Origin: Acidobacteriota bacterium
GTDB taxonomy: Bacteria; Acidobacteriota; Terriglobia; Acidiferrales; UBA7541
NCBI GenBank assembly: GCA_013289855.1
Contig: JABCZD010000010.1
Coordinates: 113,298-177,297 of the forward strand
Direction: 5' to 3'
DNA length: 64,000 bases
Shown: positions 50,198-59,214 of the stretch, piece by piece
Position numbering within the stretch: position 1 is the stretch's first letter
How the letters are laid out: every line of letters begins with the position of its first letter
The notes under the pieces: generated by a model
Seen by the model: the letters and a program-made list of their open reading frames with translations, nothing else
Told to the model about the DNA's origin: nothing
Database searches by the model: none
Translations under genes and position numbers: made by a program

Positions 50198-53100
50198 CCG
50201 CGTTGCGCCTGGGCTTGCAATTCCGGTGCTGCGCTTGCGATTGCCTGTAGCGAGCGGGCTTCGCGCCAACGTTCGAGAAACCGTTCGAACAGATGGTGCC
50301 AGTAGACCATCGGAACAATTTGTCCAACCTTGCGCATCAACTCTTCCGCGTCCTGCCGGCCATTTGTCTGGTCCCGGAACAGTGACCGGAAGTCGATTTC
50401 GTCGAGCGCTTCGAGCGCCGTCAGACCGCTGGCGACGGCGATGCGCTGGTGATCCACCTGCGATTGCAAACGGACTTCGTCTTGCGGCGTCAACGAGCCA
50501 AATGGACCGGTGCCCTTGCCGAGAAGCGAAGGATGTTTTTCGAACAGATCCCAGTTGGCGGTGCCGTAGGCTTTTGCGCGCTGCACCAGGTCTCGCGAGG
50601 TGAAGCCGGCATGTTCGTGCCAGGCGGTGGCTCCCGCGTGGTAAACCACGCGCAGGCCGCGCTGGACGAGGCGCGTGCCCAGTTCGGTATCTTCGGCAAC
50701 ACGAAAGTGGGGATCAAAGTTTCCTGCGGCAATCACAGCATCCCGGCGCACGCTCAGATTGCAGGTGATGAAGTGCGCCTGATCGTACGATTCCGTCGCC
50801 TTCAGCGTGCCTTGCGGAAACAAGAACGCCGTGGTGTTCACATACAACGAGAGGGCGCGCTTGATGACGCCTTCCGAGTAGCGAAATGCCCCAAGCACCG
50901 CGATTTTTTCGCGGCTGCGCTTGCGATGCGTGGTGAGATGCTCGACCAGCAGGTTCGAAGAAACGATGCTGTCGTCGTTGCAGAGCAGCAGGAATTCGCC
51001 TTTAGCGCGTTCCACGCCGGCGCGCCGCGCGGCACCTGCGCCCTGATTCGCTTGGCGGACATAGGTCAGGCAAAAGGGAAGTAGGGCATTGCTGTACAAC
51101 GCTTCGGTGTCGTCGGTCGAGCCGTCGTCCACAAGCACGGCTTCCCATCGCGCTGTGGGCAGGGACTGAAACGCCAGCGCCGCCAGACACACACGAAGGA
51201 TTTCGCTGCGATTGAAAGTGGGAAGCACCACGGATATTTCTGGACCGCGAGTGTTGGCGGCGACGTTTTTCTTTTTGTTGACCGGAGCTTCCGGCAACTT
51301 GGTCTTCCATTGCCAAACAAGTTTCTTCCGTTCCTGCGCGCAACGTTCCGCTGCAGGCGTGTCGCCCAGTTCGCGATAAGACCTCGCCATATCCGCTAGC
51401 AGCGCGGAATGGAAAGCAGACGCCGGAAGCGGCCCGCGAACGAAGGTAAAAATGTGGCGAAATTGTTCGAGCGCCTGCGCTGCGCGGCCCGCTTCCAGAT
51501 GGCGCTTGCCTTCTTGCCAATACGCCAGCGTGCGCAGCATCGGCCGGTAATGCGCCGGCTGCTGCGTCAGTACCCACGGGCAGCTTGTCTCTACGTTTCG
51601 GTACGACCAGCTGTGCTCGGGCTCCGCTGCGCACGTGCGGATTTCGGCGGCACGCGCCACGATCTTGCGAATTTGCGATTGCAGATTTGCCAGGCAGAAT
51701 TTCGCGCGGATGTATTCGCGTCCGGTCGTGGCGATGGCGTCCCATAGCTGCTCGTCGCGATACAGCCGCAGCAAAGCCGCGGCGAACTCTTCTGGCGTGT
51801 CGGCGATCAGCGCGTGCGCGCCATTTTGCAGTGCCAGCCCCTCTGCGCCGATCGCTGTGGTGACTACCGGCAGGCCGTGCGCGATCGCGTGCATGTTCTT
51901 GGTGATGATTCCCGTGCCGTAGCGGATCGGCGCGGCGAACACCCGCCGCAGATCGAATTGCGGCCCCAATTGATCGATTTTCCCTACGCAGGCCACGCCG
52001 GGATAACGTTTCTCGAGCCCTTCCGGTGCGGCATTTCCCGCGATATAGAGCGTGAGTGTCGGCTCTTGCTGGCGCATCTGCGGCCAAACCTTGTCGAGCA
52101 TCCAGCCAAGCGCATCGCGATTCGCTAAATTATCGAAATTGCCGAGAAACAAAACGCCCTGCCGCGCCGCAAATCCTGGGCCGGCCGATGCCGCTTCCGC
52201 GATCGTCGGCAGGTGCTCGGTGGGAAGTCCCGGAATTAATTCGAGGAAGCGCTGTTGGTCCGTTTCCGTTACGTACAGCACCAGGTCCGCGCGGCCGTAG
52301 ATCTCCGCCTCGCGCTGTTCAAAATTATTTCCGCGCTCTACGTCTGAGAGCAGTCCAGTAAGCTTCGCGGAACGGCGTTCGCGTTCGCCGTGGCGGTCCT
52401 CTGAAAGCACCAGCACGCGCGTTGCGGGAGAGTAGCGCCGTATCTCGTCCATGTAATGTTCGGGCACGGAAATTCCCGACCAGAACCAATGGCTGAGGAT
52501 GGCGATGTCAAACTGTCCGCGTCGCACTACCTTGCGAAACTCCCACGATGCACCATCATCCTTGCCCAGATGCCGCAGACGCTCCGGATCACCGGCGAAA
52601 ACCTTGGCGCCTAGGGCCTCCAGCGGTGCGCGGTAACGCGGTTCGTCGCGGTCGTCGCGCGCCAGAAACGTGACGTTGTGGTTCTGCGCGCGCAATTCTC
52701 GCACCAGTTCGTACAGCCGCAAATCCGCGCCGCTGCAGTCATAGTGCGGCAAGATTTCATGTACCAGCAAAATATTCCGCGGGAAATCGTGTGGCGCATT
52801 GTTTTCGACAGGATCTTCGCCACTCGCCGCCTTTTCGCTACTCGACCGTCGTTCTCCGTGATCCGATTGTTCTTCCCGGCGTGACGCTTGCACGCCGACT
52901 CGCGCGTACAGCTCTTCCGGATAGCGGTCCTTAACCGCGGAGTGTTTCCGCGCGGAAAGAAATGTGGAGTCGCCGCGGCCGGCAATCGGGAATCCTCGCA
53001 CCGCAAGAGACTTGAGCACTTCGCGATTTCCTGGCCAGTAAAAATCAAATGTGCGCAGCTCGGAGATGGCAAAGCCTCCGGCCATCGCCATGCGCACCAC

Positions 53101-54066
53101 TTCTGCCGCGGTGTATTCGCGATTGTGCCGGTCCGTAGACTTGCCGCGGAGTTCGAACTTACCGTAGCCGTACGGGCTGGCTCCGCGCATGGTTTCTTCC
53201 ACGGCGTGCGCGCTGGCCAGATTGGGCGTGGTCAGCAACAGCACGCCGCCCGGCTTCAGCACGCCGCCCGGCTTCAGCACGCGATTCATTTCCGCGAGCA
53301 ATCCCATCGGATCGCTGTGCAAATGCTCCAGAATCTCGCAGCACAACACAGCGTCAAATTCGCCATCGCTATACGGCCACGGCTGGCGCTGCAGATCGAA
53401 ATTGTCCACGATAAACGAAAATGTTTCGTCCGCGCCCTGCGAGGTGATGGTTCTGGTTTCTTGCGCCGCGCCCGTCCAAATATCCGTGCAGCGCACCTCG
53501 CTATATCCGCTGAAGCGCTGTAGCGCCGGGGTCAGGTGATGAAACGCGGCGCCAAGTTCCAGCAGCCGCATGCCTGCCGTGCCGCGAGGCAGTTGCTGCA
53601 GCGTGGCGACGTAGCGATGCACGTGCGTCTCGAAGTACGATTGCTCGTTTGCGGAGGCGGAGAGAAAGCTTCGCAAATACTGTTCAAGCGCTCCTGCGTC
53701 TTGATGCTCAACGGCTGGCGTAAGCCGTGCCAGCAGCGCTTGCGCGTGGGCGCGCTCGATATGGTTCGCGCTGCCCAGGCTCTTGCTCAGAAACGGCGCG
53801 GCTTCCATTGCATTGTTGCCGCGGTTGAGCAGCAAGCCCAGGTTGAACGCCGCCTGAAAATTGTCCGCGTCCAGCTCCAGCGCAATGCGAAAGCCTTTCT
53901 CCGCTTCGCCTGCGACATTCAGACTGAACTGCACTGCGGCCCAGTCGCTCCACACTTCACTGGTCTCTTCTTCGGCGAGCACCTCGCGCAATAACGTCAA
54001 TGCCTCTTGCTTTTGCCCCGCGGCGAAGAGCCGCACTCCCATGGTGTGTTTTTCGCGCACATTCAT
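50194..54066 (-). CDS. Fusion of TPR, SAM-methyltransferase, GT4 and GT2 domains
   Basis: 1290 residues in one frame: N-terminal TPR-like helices (about 1-130); a methyltransferase domain (about 150-370; motif DNFDLQRQPWPYSDGEFDAV, EILEHLHSDPMGLL); a GT4 glycosyltransferase (about 430-815; NILLVHEILPHYDCSGADLR ... GTGIITKNMHAIAHGLPVVT); and a C-terminal GT2 domain (about 945-1290; ISVVLPTFNRSEILRVCLAA ... VLVDDGSTDDTEAL). ATG 54066 overlaps the upstream stop by 4 bases; the longer start is unlikely. Probably one sugar-building enzyme of a surface-glycan or flagellin-glycan locus. A tandem 18-bp duplication lies at 53241-53276 (repeating 'LKPGGV'). Confidence 0.82.
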   Translation of the reverse strand: MNVREKHTMGVRLFAAGQKQEALTLLREVLAEEETSEVWSDWAAVQFSLNVAGEAEKGFRIALELDADNFQAAFNLGLLLNRGNNAMEAAPFLSKSLGSANHIERAHAQALLARLTPAVEHQDAGALEQYLRSFLSASANEQSYFETHVHRYVATLQQLPRGTAGMRLLELGAAFHHLTPALQRFSGYSEVRCTDIWTGAAQETRTITSQGADETFSFIVDNFDLQRQPWPYSDGEFDAVLCCEILEHLHSDPMGLLAEMNRVLKPGGVLKPGGVLLLTTPNLASAHAVEETMRGASPYGYGKFELRGKSTDRHNREYTAAEVVRMAMAGGFAISELRTFDFYWPGNREVLKSLAVRGFPIAGRGDSTFLSARKHSAVKDRYPEELYARVGVQASRREEQSDHGERRSSSEKAASGEDPVENNAPHDFPRNILLVHEILPHYDCSGADLRLYELVRELRAQNHNVTFLARDDRDEPRYRAPLEALGAKVFAGDPERLRHLGKDDGASWEFRKVVRRGQFDIAILSHWFWSGISVPEHYMDEIRRYSPATRVLVLSEDRHGERERRSAKLTGLLSDVERGNNFEQREAEIYGRADLVLYVTETDQQRFLELIPGLPTEHLPTIAEAASAGPGFAARQGVLFLGNFDNLANRDALGWMLDKVWPQMRQQEPTLTLYIAGNAAPEGLEKRYPGVACVGKIDQLGPQFDLRRVFAAPIRYGTGIITKNMHAIAHGLPVVTTAIGAEGLALQNGAHALIADTPEEFAAALLRLYRDEQLWDAIATTGREYIRAKFCLANLQSQIRKIVARAAEIRTCAAEPEHSWSYRNVETSCPWVLTQQPAHYRPMLRTLAYWQEGKRHLEAGRAAQALEQFRHIFTFVRGPLPASAFHSALLADMARSYRELGDTPAAERCAQERKKLVWQWKTKLPEAPVNKKKNVAANTRGPEISVVLPTFNRSEILRVCLAALAFQSLPTARWEAVLVDDGSTDDTEALYSNALLPFCLTYVRQANQGAGAARRAGVERAKGEFLLLCNDDSIVSSNLLVEHLTTHRKRSREKIAVLGAFRYSEGVIKRALSLYVNTTAFLFPQGTLKATESYDQAHFITCNLSVRRDAVIAAGNFDPHFRVAEDTELGTRLVQRGLRVVYHAGATAWHEHAGFTSRDLVQRAKAYGTANWDLFEKHPSLLGKGTGPFGSLTPQDEVRLQSQVDHQRIAVASGLTALEALDEIDFRSLFRDQTNGRQDAEELMRKVGQIVPMVYWHHLFERFLERWREARSLQAIASAAPELQAQAQRG
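53241..53276. repeat. 18-bp exact tandem duplication in the fusion gene
   Basis: The 18-bp unit GCACGCCGCCCGGCTTCA is present twice in a row (53241-53258 and 53259-53276). In the coding strand it doubles the hexapeptide containing LKPGGV, leaving the frame intact. Confidence 0.75.
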
Positions 54067-55214
54067 TCGGCATCTCCGCGCCCGAGGCTGGGACCAGCGG
54101 TCCGAGTTCCCAGGTCCCGTTCCGGCAACGGCAAATTTTTCACGCCCACCAGCCGCCACACCCCCCACAACAACCTGCCAACAATCGCGTCACACGCCGT
54201 TTCGAGCAGCGCCAGATTGTCGACCATCTGCGGCAGTAGCCGGCTAGCATGCACGTACAGCGCCGCCAACTTGGTGATGCGGCGCGTCATGCGCCGGCTT
54301 AATTCCGGGCGCAGGTCCAGCCACAGATTTCCTTCTTGCAACTTCGTGCAAAGTTCCGAAATGGCCCTGGCGTACCACATCACGTGGTCCGTGGTGCGAA
54401 AGCGGTCCACGCGGTGCAGCGCCACGCCGCCGCGCCGGAAAACGTGGCGGTAGTATTTTTCTTCGCGCCAGCACCCCACCGCGTACGCGCTCGCGGGCTG
54501 CTTCAGCCGGGTGCAAAAATATTCGATGGCTTGCGGCCTTGAGAGCATGGTAATTCCGGGCAGTTTGTAGTGATGATCCCCGGCCAGCTGGTCGGGAGAA
54601 AATTTATTTCCCACCTGCAGGAACACCACGCCGCCAGGAGAAAGCATTCTGCTGATGTGCCGGATGGTGATGCTCGGATCGGCGACATGCTCGATCACGT
54701 CTTGCGCCAGAATCACGTCGAACGCGCCAAGCTCGCTTACCGTTTGGTCTTCGCAAATATCCAGTTGACGCAAATCGGCTTCGTAGCCCAGCTCCCGCAT
54801 GCGCACGCCAGCCCAGTGGATGCGATTGGTGTCCGTCTCCACGCCGGCCAGCCCCGTCGCGCCGGCCTCTTTCATCACAATCAGCAGTCCGCCGAAGCCG
54901 CAACCCACATCCAGCACCCGCTTGCCTTCGAGAGAGGTCCACGGCCGGAGCAACCGCACGATTTCGCGCCCCCGCTCGATTTCCGCGCGCATGTAACCGC
55001 GGTAGGAAACCAGGTCGACACCACCGCCGTAATACGCGGAGTCCAGGTGCTCTTGAAAGCTCGCGGGAAAATAGCGCGCATCGCGCGCATCAGGCAGCGC
55101 AGGGTCTAACGGCGCGACATTTAACGGAACGGGATTTAGCGAGTTAAGACTCGGCGAGTCAAGTTTCGGCGGTGTGGCCGCTTCAGCGGCGCTTTGCGGG
55201 CTCATCGTTGACAC
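54063..55214 (-). CDS. SAM-dependent methyltransferase (sugar/surface-glycan type)
   Basis: 383 residues. Class I methyltransferase: RVLDVGCGFGGLLIVMKEAG (motif I), LAGVETDTNRIHWAGVRM, FDVILAQDVIEHVADPSITI (motif II) and LSPGGVVFLQVGN (post-I). An extended helical C-terminal region follows. Adjacent to glycosyltransferases and a HAD phosphatase, so it probably methylates a sugar or glycan intermediate. No signal peptide. The gene precedes the fusion gene in the same direction and overlaps its start by 4 bases. Confidence 0.85.
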   Translation of the reverse strand: MSTMSPQSAAEAATPPKLDSPSLNSLNPVPLNVAPLDPALPDARDARYFPASFQEHLDSAYYGGGVDLVSYRGYMRAEIERGREIVRLLRPWTSLEGKRVLDVGCGFGGLLIVMKEAGATGLAGVETDTNRIHWAGVRMRELGYEADLRQLDICEDQTVSELGAFDVILAQDVIEHVADPSITIRHISRMLSPGGVVFLQVGNKFSPDQLAGDHHYKLPGITMLSRPQAIEYFCTRLKQPASAYAVGCWREEKYYRHVFRRGGVALHRVDRFRTTDHVMWYARAISELCTKLQEGNLWLDLRPELSRRMTRRITKLAALYVHASRLLPQMVDNLALLETACDAIVGRLLWGVWRLVGVKNLPLPERDLGTRTAGPSLGRGDAE

Positions 55215-55270
55215 TCGGTCCTTTCAATTCTTGCGACGCCAGACCATTCTTCCCGGCGCGCTCTCCCCGT

Positions 55271-55897
55271 TCATCGCTGGTGCGCATGGAAATACTTGTT
55301 GGAATCGCGCGCGGGCACAACGCTCTCCGGCCAGCCGGCGTTGCGTGTTTGTTTTGCGACGATCATCGTCGCGGCCTCGTAAAGATTCGAGGCCACCATC
55401 GTGGAGACCTCCCGCGGCAAGCGCGTTTCCAGAAATGCATCGCGTCGCACCAGCACCGCCGGACACCCCGCGCTGCCCGCGGCTTGCATATCTTCCGGGG
55501 AATCGCCCACAAAATACGTGGTCTGCGATACGAAAGCAAAGTCCAGTTGCGCACGCTGAATGGAGCCAGGCTTCGGCTTGCGGCAGTTACAATCGTCCTT
55601 CGGCATGTGCACGCAGTAATACACCTGCTTGATATTTCCGCCGGCCAGCGCCACTTCCGTCAAAAACCGCTGCGTAATCGATTCCAGACGCGCGATCGTC
55701 AACAGGTTTTTCCCCACGCAAGCCTGATTCGAAATCACCAGCGCGGCGTAGCCGTGCACTGCCAGGTACTGCAGTGCCTCCAGCGCCCGCGGCAAAAACT
55801 CAAACTCCTTCCACGAAGTGACATAGCCTCCCAATATGCGCCGGTTGATTACTCCGTCGCGGTCAAGTAATACGTACCGCTGCAGTTCGTTAGGCAC
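55271..55897 (-). CDS. HAD-family phosphatase of the heptose-bisphosphatase/HisB type
   Basis: 208 residues. LLDRDGVINRRI carries the two catalytic Asp, SNQACVGKNLL the phosphate loop, CVHMPKDDCNCRKPKPG the zinc-binding C-x-H...C-x-C plus Lys, and VGDSPEDMQAAGSAG the final Asp pair. This is the GmhB/HisB-N pattern: it removes the C7 phosphate from D-glycero-D-manno-heptose 1,7-bisphosphate, or a related sugar phosphate. First gene of the minus-strand glycan group. The 56-base gap to the methyltransferase gene suggests cotranscription. Confidence 0.85.
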   Translation of the reverse strand: MPNELQRYVLLDRDGVINRRILGGYVTSWKEFEFLPRALEALQYLAVHGYAALVISNQACVGKNLLTIARLESITQRFLTEVALAGGNIKQVYYCVHMPKDDCNCRKPKPGSIQRAQLDFAFVSQTTYFVGDSPEDMQAAGSAGCPAVLVRRDAFLETRLPREVSTMVASNLYEAATMIVAKQTRNAGWPESVVPARDSNKYFHAHQR

Positions 55898-56356
55898 GGT
55901 TGGTCCGTCCTTTCCGTCGACATCGCATCACCTGGCACCGCATTTCGTTCCCCGATGTTGCCCGAACACCAAATCGTTCGTCAGCCGGATATCATCACAA
56001 GCGCAGCGCATGAAAGTTCATTTCGGCACCCAATACCGATACGGGAGCGATTCCTCCTGGCCGCGCCGGTCTTAGTCCTGCTTGCACACTACAAAAAAAC
56101 GCGCGCACGCTCATCGATTTCCGCCCCAAGTCCCGTTCTTGCCGCATTTCGTGGAAACACCTGCGCCGAAACAGCGAACTCAAAAAATAGGCTGGTGCAC
56201 GAAGCTGGCCAATAAGACTCCTCAAATCCACACCGCTGCGGGCTTTCAACTGCAAGTCAAACTGCCCGATAGTACGCACGCCGTACTTTCTGGAAGGGGT
56301 GCGCATCGATGCTGGCGATCGCGATGGCGCGATCTTCCAGTCGCTCGGCGCAATTT
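55898..56356. other. Intergenic region before flbD
   Basis: About 460 bases between the divergent HAD gene and flbD. It holds short overlapping frames without pattern, and a weak CCCGATAG (about 56266-56273) that partly matches a sigma-28 -10 but lacks a good -35. No RNA gene seen. Confidence 0.35.
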
Positions 56357-56617
56357 ATGATCCAGCTAACGCGTCTCAACAATCAGCCGCTGGTCGTCAA
56401 TTCCGACCTCATCAAGTTTCTTGAGAAGTCTCCGGACACCGTATTGACACTGCTTACGGGGGAAAAAGTCGTTGTGCGTGAGACCTCTGAGGAAGTGCTG
56501 CAGAAAATTGTCGCCTTTCGTCAGGCCGTCCTGTCGGGGCTAACCCTACAATCCGCGGGCGTCGCAGCCAGCGCGGGGACGGTGGTGCCGTCCCTCGCAC
56601 TCGAGAAGCAGAGTTGA
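56357..56617 (+). CDS. flbD: FlbD-family flagellar protein
   Basis: 86 residues. Starts IQLTRLNNQPLVVNSDLIKF and EKSPDTVLTLLTGEKVVVRE: the short FlbD/SwrD domain, linked in Gram-positives to flagellar stator power and found beside motA in many genomes. I chose ATG 56357; the frame from 56309 adds a segment with no match. The C-terminus is Ser/Val/Ala-rich and less conserved. It is followed 12 bases later by motA. Confidence 0.85.
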   Translation: MIQLTRLNNQPLVVNSDLIKFLEKSPDTVLTLLTGEKVVVRETSEEVLQKIVAFRQAVLSGLTLQSAGVAASAGTVVPSLALEKQS

Positions 56618-56629
56618 GGCGCATTGGCG

Positions 56630-57406
56630 ATGGATAAAAGTAGTCTTGCGGGAATAGGCATCGCTGTCGGCGGTATCCTTTTTGGATTGATCCTCGAGGG
56701 CGGGAAGATTACCCAGCTCGTACAGCCCACCGCCGCAATGATCGTTTTTGGCGGCACGCTGGGAGCGGTGATGTTGCAGTTCCCGCTGCGCGTGATCCTG
56801 GCGGCCGTGCGGCGGCTCGGTCAAGTTTTTGTCGATAACTCCCGCAGCCCGGTGGACCTCATCGCGGAAATCACCTCCTACGCTCACAAGGCTCGCAAGG
56901 AAGGCATCGTCTCCCTCGACAAAGACGCCGAGCACATTCACGATCCCTTTCTAAGAAAAGCCCTGATGCTGGCCGTGGATGGCACCGAACCGCAGGAGAT
57001 TCGCAGCATGATGGAGCTCGAACTGGACAACCAGGCCGAGCACCACGAAAACATTCCTCGCGTCTTCGAAGCCGCCGGAGGCTTCTCGCCCACCATCGGC
57101 ATCATCGGTGCGGTACTCGGATTAATTCAGGTGATGCAGCACCTCGACGACATTAGCGAAGTCGGCCGTGGCATCGCCGTAGCCTTCGTTGCCACCATTT
57201 ACGGCGTCGGCGCAGCCAACCTCTTTTTCCTTCCCGTCGCCGGGAAAATAAAATTGCGCATGCGCCAGGAGCAAACCCTCCGCGAAATGATGCTCGAAGG
57301 CGTCATCTCCATTCTCGAGGGCATGAATCCCCGCATGATTGAAACTAAGCTCGCCGGCTTCTTTGCCGAGGCCCACGAGAACGCCAACAAACGGGCCACT
57401 CCGTGA
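56630..57406 (+). CDS. motA: Flagellar stator protein MotA
   Basis: 258 residues. Four membrane helices: residues about 6-25 and 33-52, then about 150-172 (FSPTIGIIGAVLGLIQVMQH) and 180-205 (VAFVATIYGVGAANLFFLPV). Pro in FSPTIG matches the conserved Pro of the channel region. The cytoplasmic loop (RSPVDLIAEITSYAHKARKE, then HENIPRVFEAAG) holds the charged residues that contact FliG. Part of the proton or sodium channel with motB; GAGG precedes ATG 56630. Confidence 0.94.
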   Translation: MDKSSLAGIGIAVGGILFGLILEGGKITQLVQPTAAMIVFGGTLGAVMLQFPLRVILAAVRRLGQVFVDNSRSPVDLIAEITSYAHKARKEGIVSLDKDAEHIHDPFLRKALMLAVDGTEPQEIRSMMELELDNQAEHHENIPRVFEAAGGFSPTIGIIGAVLGLIQVMQHLDDISEVGRGIAVAFVATIYGVGAANLFFLPVAGKIKLRMRQEQTLREMMLEGVISILEGMNPRMIETKLAGFFAEAHENANKRATP

Positions 57407-57431
57407 GAAGCATTACGTGGAGGAACATTAC

Positions 57432-58229
57432 GTGAGAAAGAAGCGGCGCAGGCCCGTCGAACACGTTAGCCACGACCGCTGGCTGGTCTCCTACGCCGAT
57501 TTTGTCACCTTGCTCTTCGCCTTCTTCGTGGTGCTCTACGCTTCGTCGCAGGTAGATAAGCGCAAGGTTGGAAATTTGGCTTTGGCCATTCAAGTGGCCT
57601 TTCAGCAAATGGGTGTGTTCGATACATCCAACACAAAGATTCCGTTGAGCGACTCCGAGGCCGTGCCTTTCACCCAGGTACAGGTCGTGGAAAATGCCGA
57701 ACGTACCGGGGACTTCCGCAGATTCGTGCAACCCATGAAAGGAATTCTCAACCCTCTCACCGAGCAGCCGCTCAAAGATATTGAGGAGGCTCTAATGAAG
57801 GCCCTGGCGCCAGAGATTCAAAAGCACGTGGTCACCGTGACCGCTCGTCCGGAAGGCATTGTGGTGAGCTTGCGCGAAATTGGATTTTACGAAAGCGGTT
57901 CTGCAACCATTCGCGCGTCTTCGCAGGGCGCTATCGACCGCCTCGCCGCCATTCTGCAATCGCGCGGCGAGGCCCTGCGCATCGAAGGTCACACAGACAA
58001 CGTCCCAATCCACAACAAATATTTCGATTCCAACTGGGAGCTTTCCACCGCGCGCTCCTCGCAGCTCGTCAAGATGTTCATCGTTCGCTACAACTTTACT
58101 CCCACGCGCCTTTCCGCCGCCGGCTTCGCGCAATACCATCCTGCCGCCCCCAACGACACCGATGAAGACCGTGCCCGCAATCGTCGCGTCGACATCGTCA
58201 TCCTCAATCCCTCGCGGCCTTTCAACTAA
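57432..58229 (+). CDS. motB: Flagellar stator protein MotB
   Basis: 265 residues from a GTG start with GGAGGAA eight bases upstream; the frame also opens 93 bases earlier inside motA, but that part has no match. Basic N-terminus, then one membrane helix with the ion-carrying Asp (SYADFVTLLFAFFVVLYAS, Asp23), then the OmpA/MotB peptidoglycan-binding domain (EGHTDNVPIHNKYFDSNWEL, STARSSQLVKMF, RNRRVDIVIL). Forms the stator with MotA and anchors it to the wall. Its start lies 25 bases after the motA stop codon. Confidence 0.92.
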   Translation: MRKKRRRPVEHVSHDRWLVSYADFVTLLFAFFVVLYASSQVDKRKVGNLALAIQVAFQQMGVFDTSNTKIPLSDSEAVPFTQVQVVENAERTGDFRRFVQPMKGILNPLTEQPLKDIEEALMKALAPEIQKHVVTVTARPEGIVVSLREIGFYESGSATIRASSQGAIDRLAAILQSRGEALRIEGHTDNVPIHNKYFDSNWELSTARSSQLVKMFIVRYNFTPTRLSAAGFAQYHPAAPNDTDEDRARNRRVDIVILNPSRPFN

Positions 58230-58376
58230 CGCTGAACTAGCGCGCCGCTCTTGCGGACCCGCGTATGGGGGTGGTGTTTCCGCAACAACCCGCGCAGCAT
58301 CATTGACACCCACGCTTCGCCGGACCACACTTGTTTCACCCCCTTCCAAATTTTATTGTGTATTTCGTGTGAGCCG

Positions 58377-59060
58377 ATGCGCATTCTTGTCGCTGAAGAT
58401 GACGCGCCGCTGGCGGATTTTCTTCACCAGCGGTTGCTGCAAGAGCAGTTCTCCGTGCAAATGGTCTCGACGGGCCTCGAAGCCCAGCGTCTCGCCGCCG
58501 AGCAGTCCTACGACGTCGTGCTGCTTGATCTAAGCCTGCCCGGCGCCACCGACCTCGACGTTTTGCGGGGCATCCGTTCCAAAAAGCCCGATCTCCCCGT
58601 ACTCATCGTCACGGGCGCGTCCCTCGTCGAAGAGCGCGTGCGCGGACTCGACGCCGGCGCCGACGATTATCTCGCCAAGCCCTTTGCCTTCGCCGAACTC
58701 GCCGCGCGCATTCGTGCCGTCCTGCGCCGCGGCAACCGCTCCGTCAGCGTCTTTCTACGCGTCGAAGATCTCGAACTCGATCGCGTCACCCACACCGTGC
58801 AGCGTCACGGCCGTCCCATCGAATTGAGTCCCAAGGAATTTGCCTTGTTGGAATTTCTGATGCGCCACGCCGGCCAACCCGTAGCCCGTACCGCCATCGT
58901 CGAACAGGTCTGGCGCCTGCACTTCGACACCATGACCAACGTCGTCGACGTCTACATCAACTATCTCCGCCGCAAGATCGACTCCGGCCACGATCGCCCG
59001 CTCATTCGCACCATCCGCGGCATCGGCTACCAAATCGGCCTAAACACTCCCCGCAACTGA
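58377..59060 (+). CDS. OmpR/PhoB-family response regulator (orphan)
   Basis: 227 residues. Receiver domain: acidic pair in VAEDDAPLADF, phospho-acceptor Asp in VLLDLSLPG (about residue 51), Thr/Lys in VTGASLV and LAKPFAF. C-terminal winged helix: LSPKEFALLEFLMRHAGQPV and VVDVYINYLRRKIDSG with RTIRGIGYQI. Cognate histidine kinase not adjacent. ATG 58377 was chosen over the long frame from 58251. Follows motB by 147 bases; a regulatory link to motility is only suggested by position. Confidence 0.93.
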   Translation: MRILVAEDDAPLADFLHQRLLQEQFSVQMVSTGLEAQRLAAEQSYDVVLLDLSLPGATDLDVLRGIRSKKPDLPVLIVTGASLVEERVRGLDAGADDYLAKPFAFAELAARIRAVLRRGNRSVSVFLRVEDLELDRVTHTVQRHGRPIELSPKEFALLEFLMRHAGQPVARTAIVEQVWRLHFDTMTNVVDVYINYLRRKIDSGHDRPLIRTIRGIGYQIGLNTPRN

Positions 59061-59080
59061 ATCTTCACCGTTCCTTCCTT

Positions 59081-59104
59081 TGTAGGGGCGCAGCATGCTG
59101 CGCC
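59081..59104. repeat. Dispersed GTAGGGGC-GCATGC palindrome
   Basis: TGTAGGGGCGCAGCATGCTG followed by CGCCC: GGGCGCAGCATGCTGCGCCC is a perfect 20-bp palindrome. It lies between the response-regulator stop and the BNR gene, so it may act as a bidirectional transcript end. Same family as 39368-39387 and 63871-63890. Confidence 0.7.
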
Positions 59105-59214
59105 CAGCTTGCCCGGGCGTAAGACTCCATGCTCCTCTGCGCGAAAATAAAAAAACCGCAGCCAGGCGATCAAAAATCGCCCAGCCGCGGTTCAATCCTA
59201 AAACATTTCTGAAA

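Noticed and set aside
56012..56042. Sigma-28-like promoter upstream of flbD
   Set aside because: GAAAGTTC and ACCGATAC are both partial and the spacer is 15 bases rather than 11.
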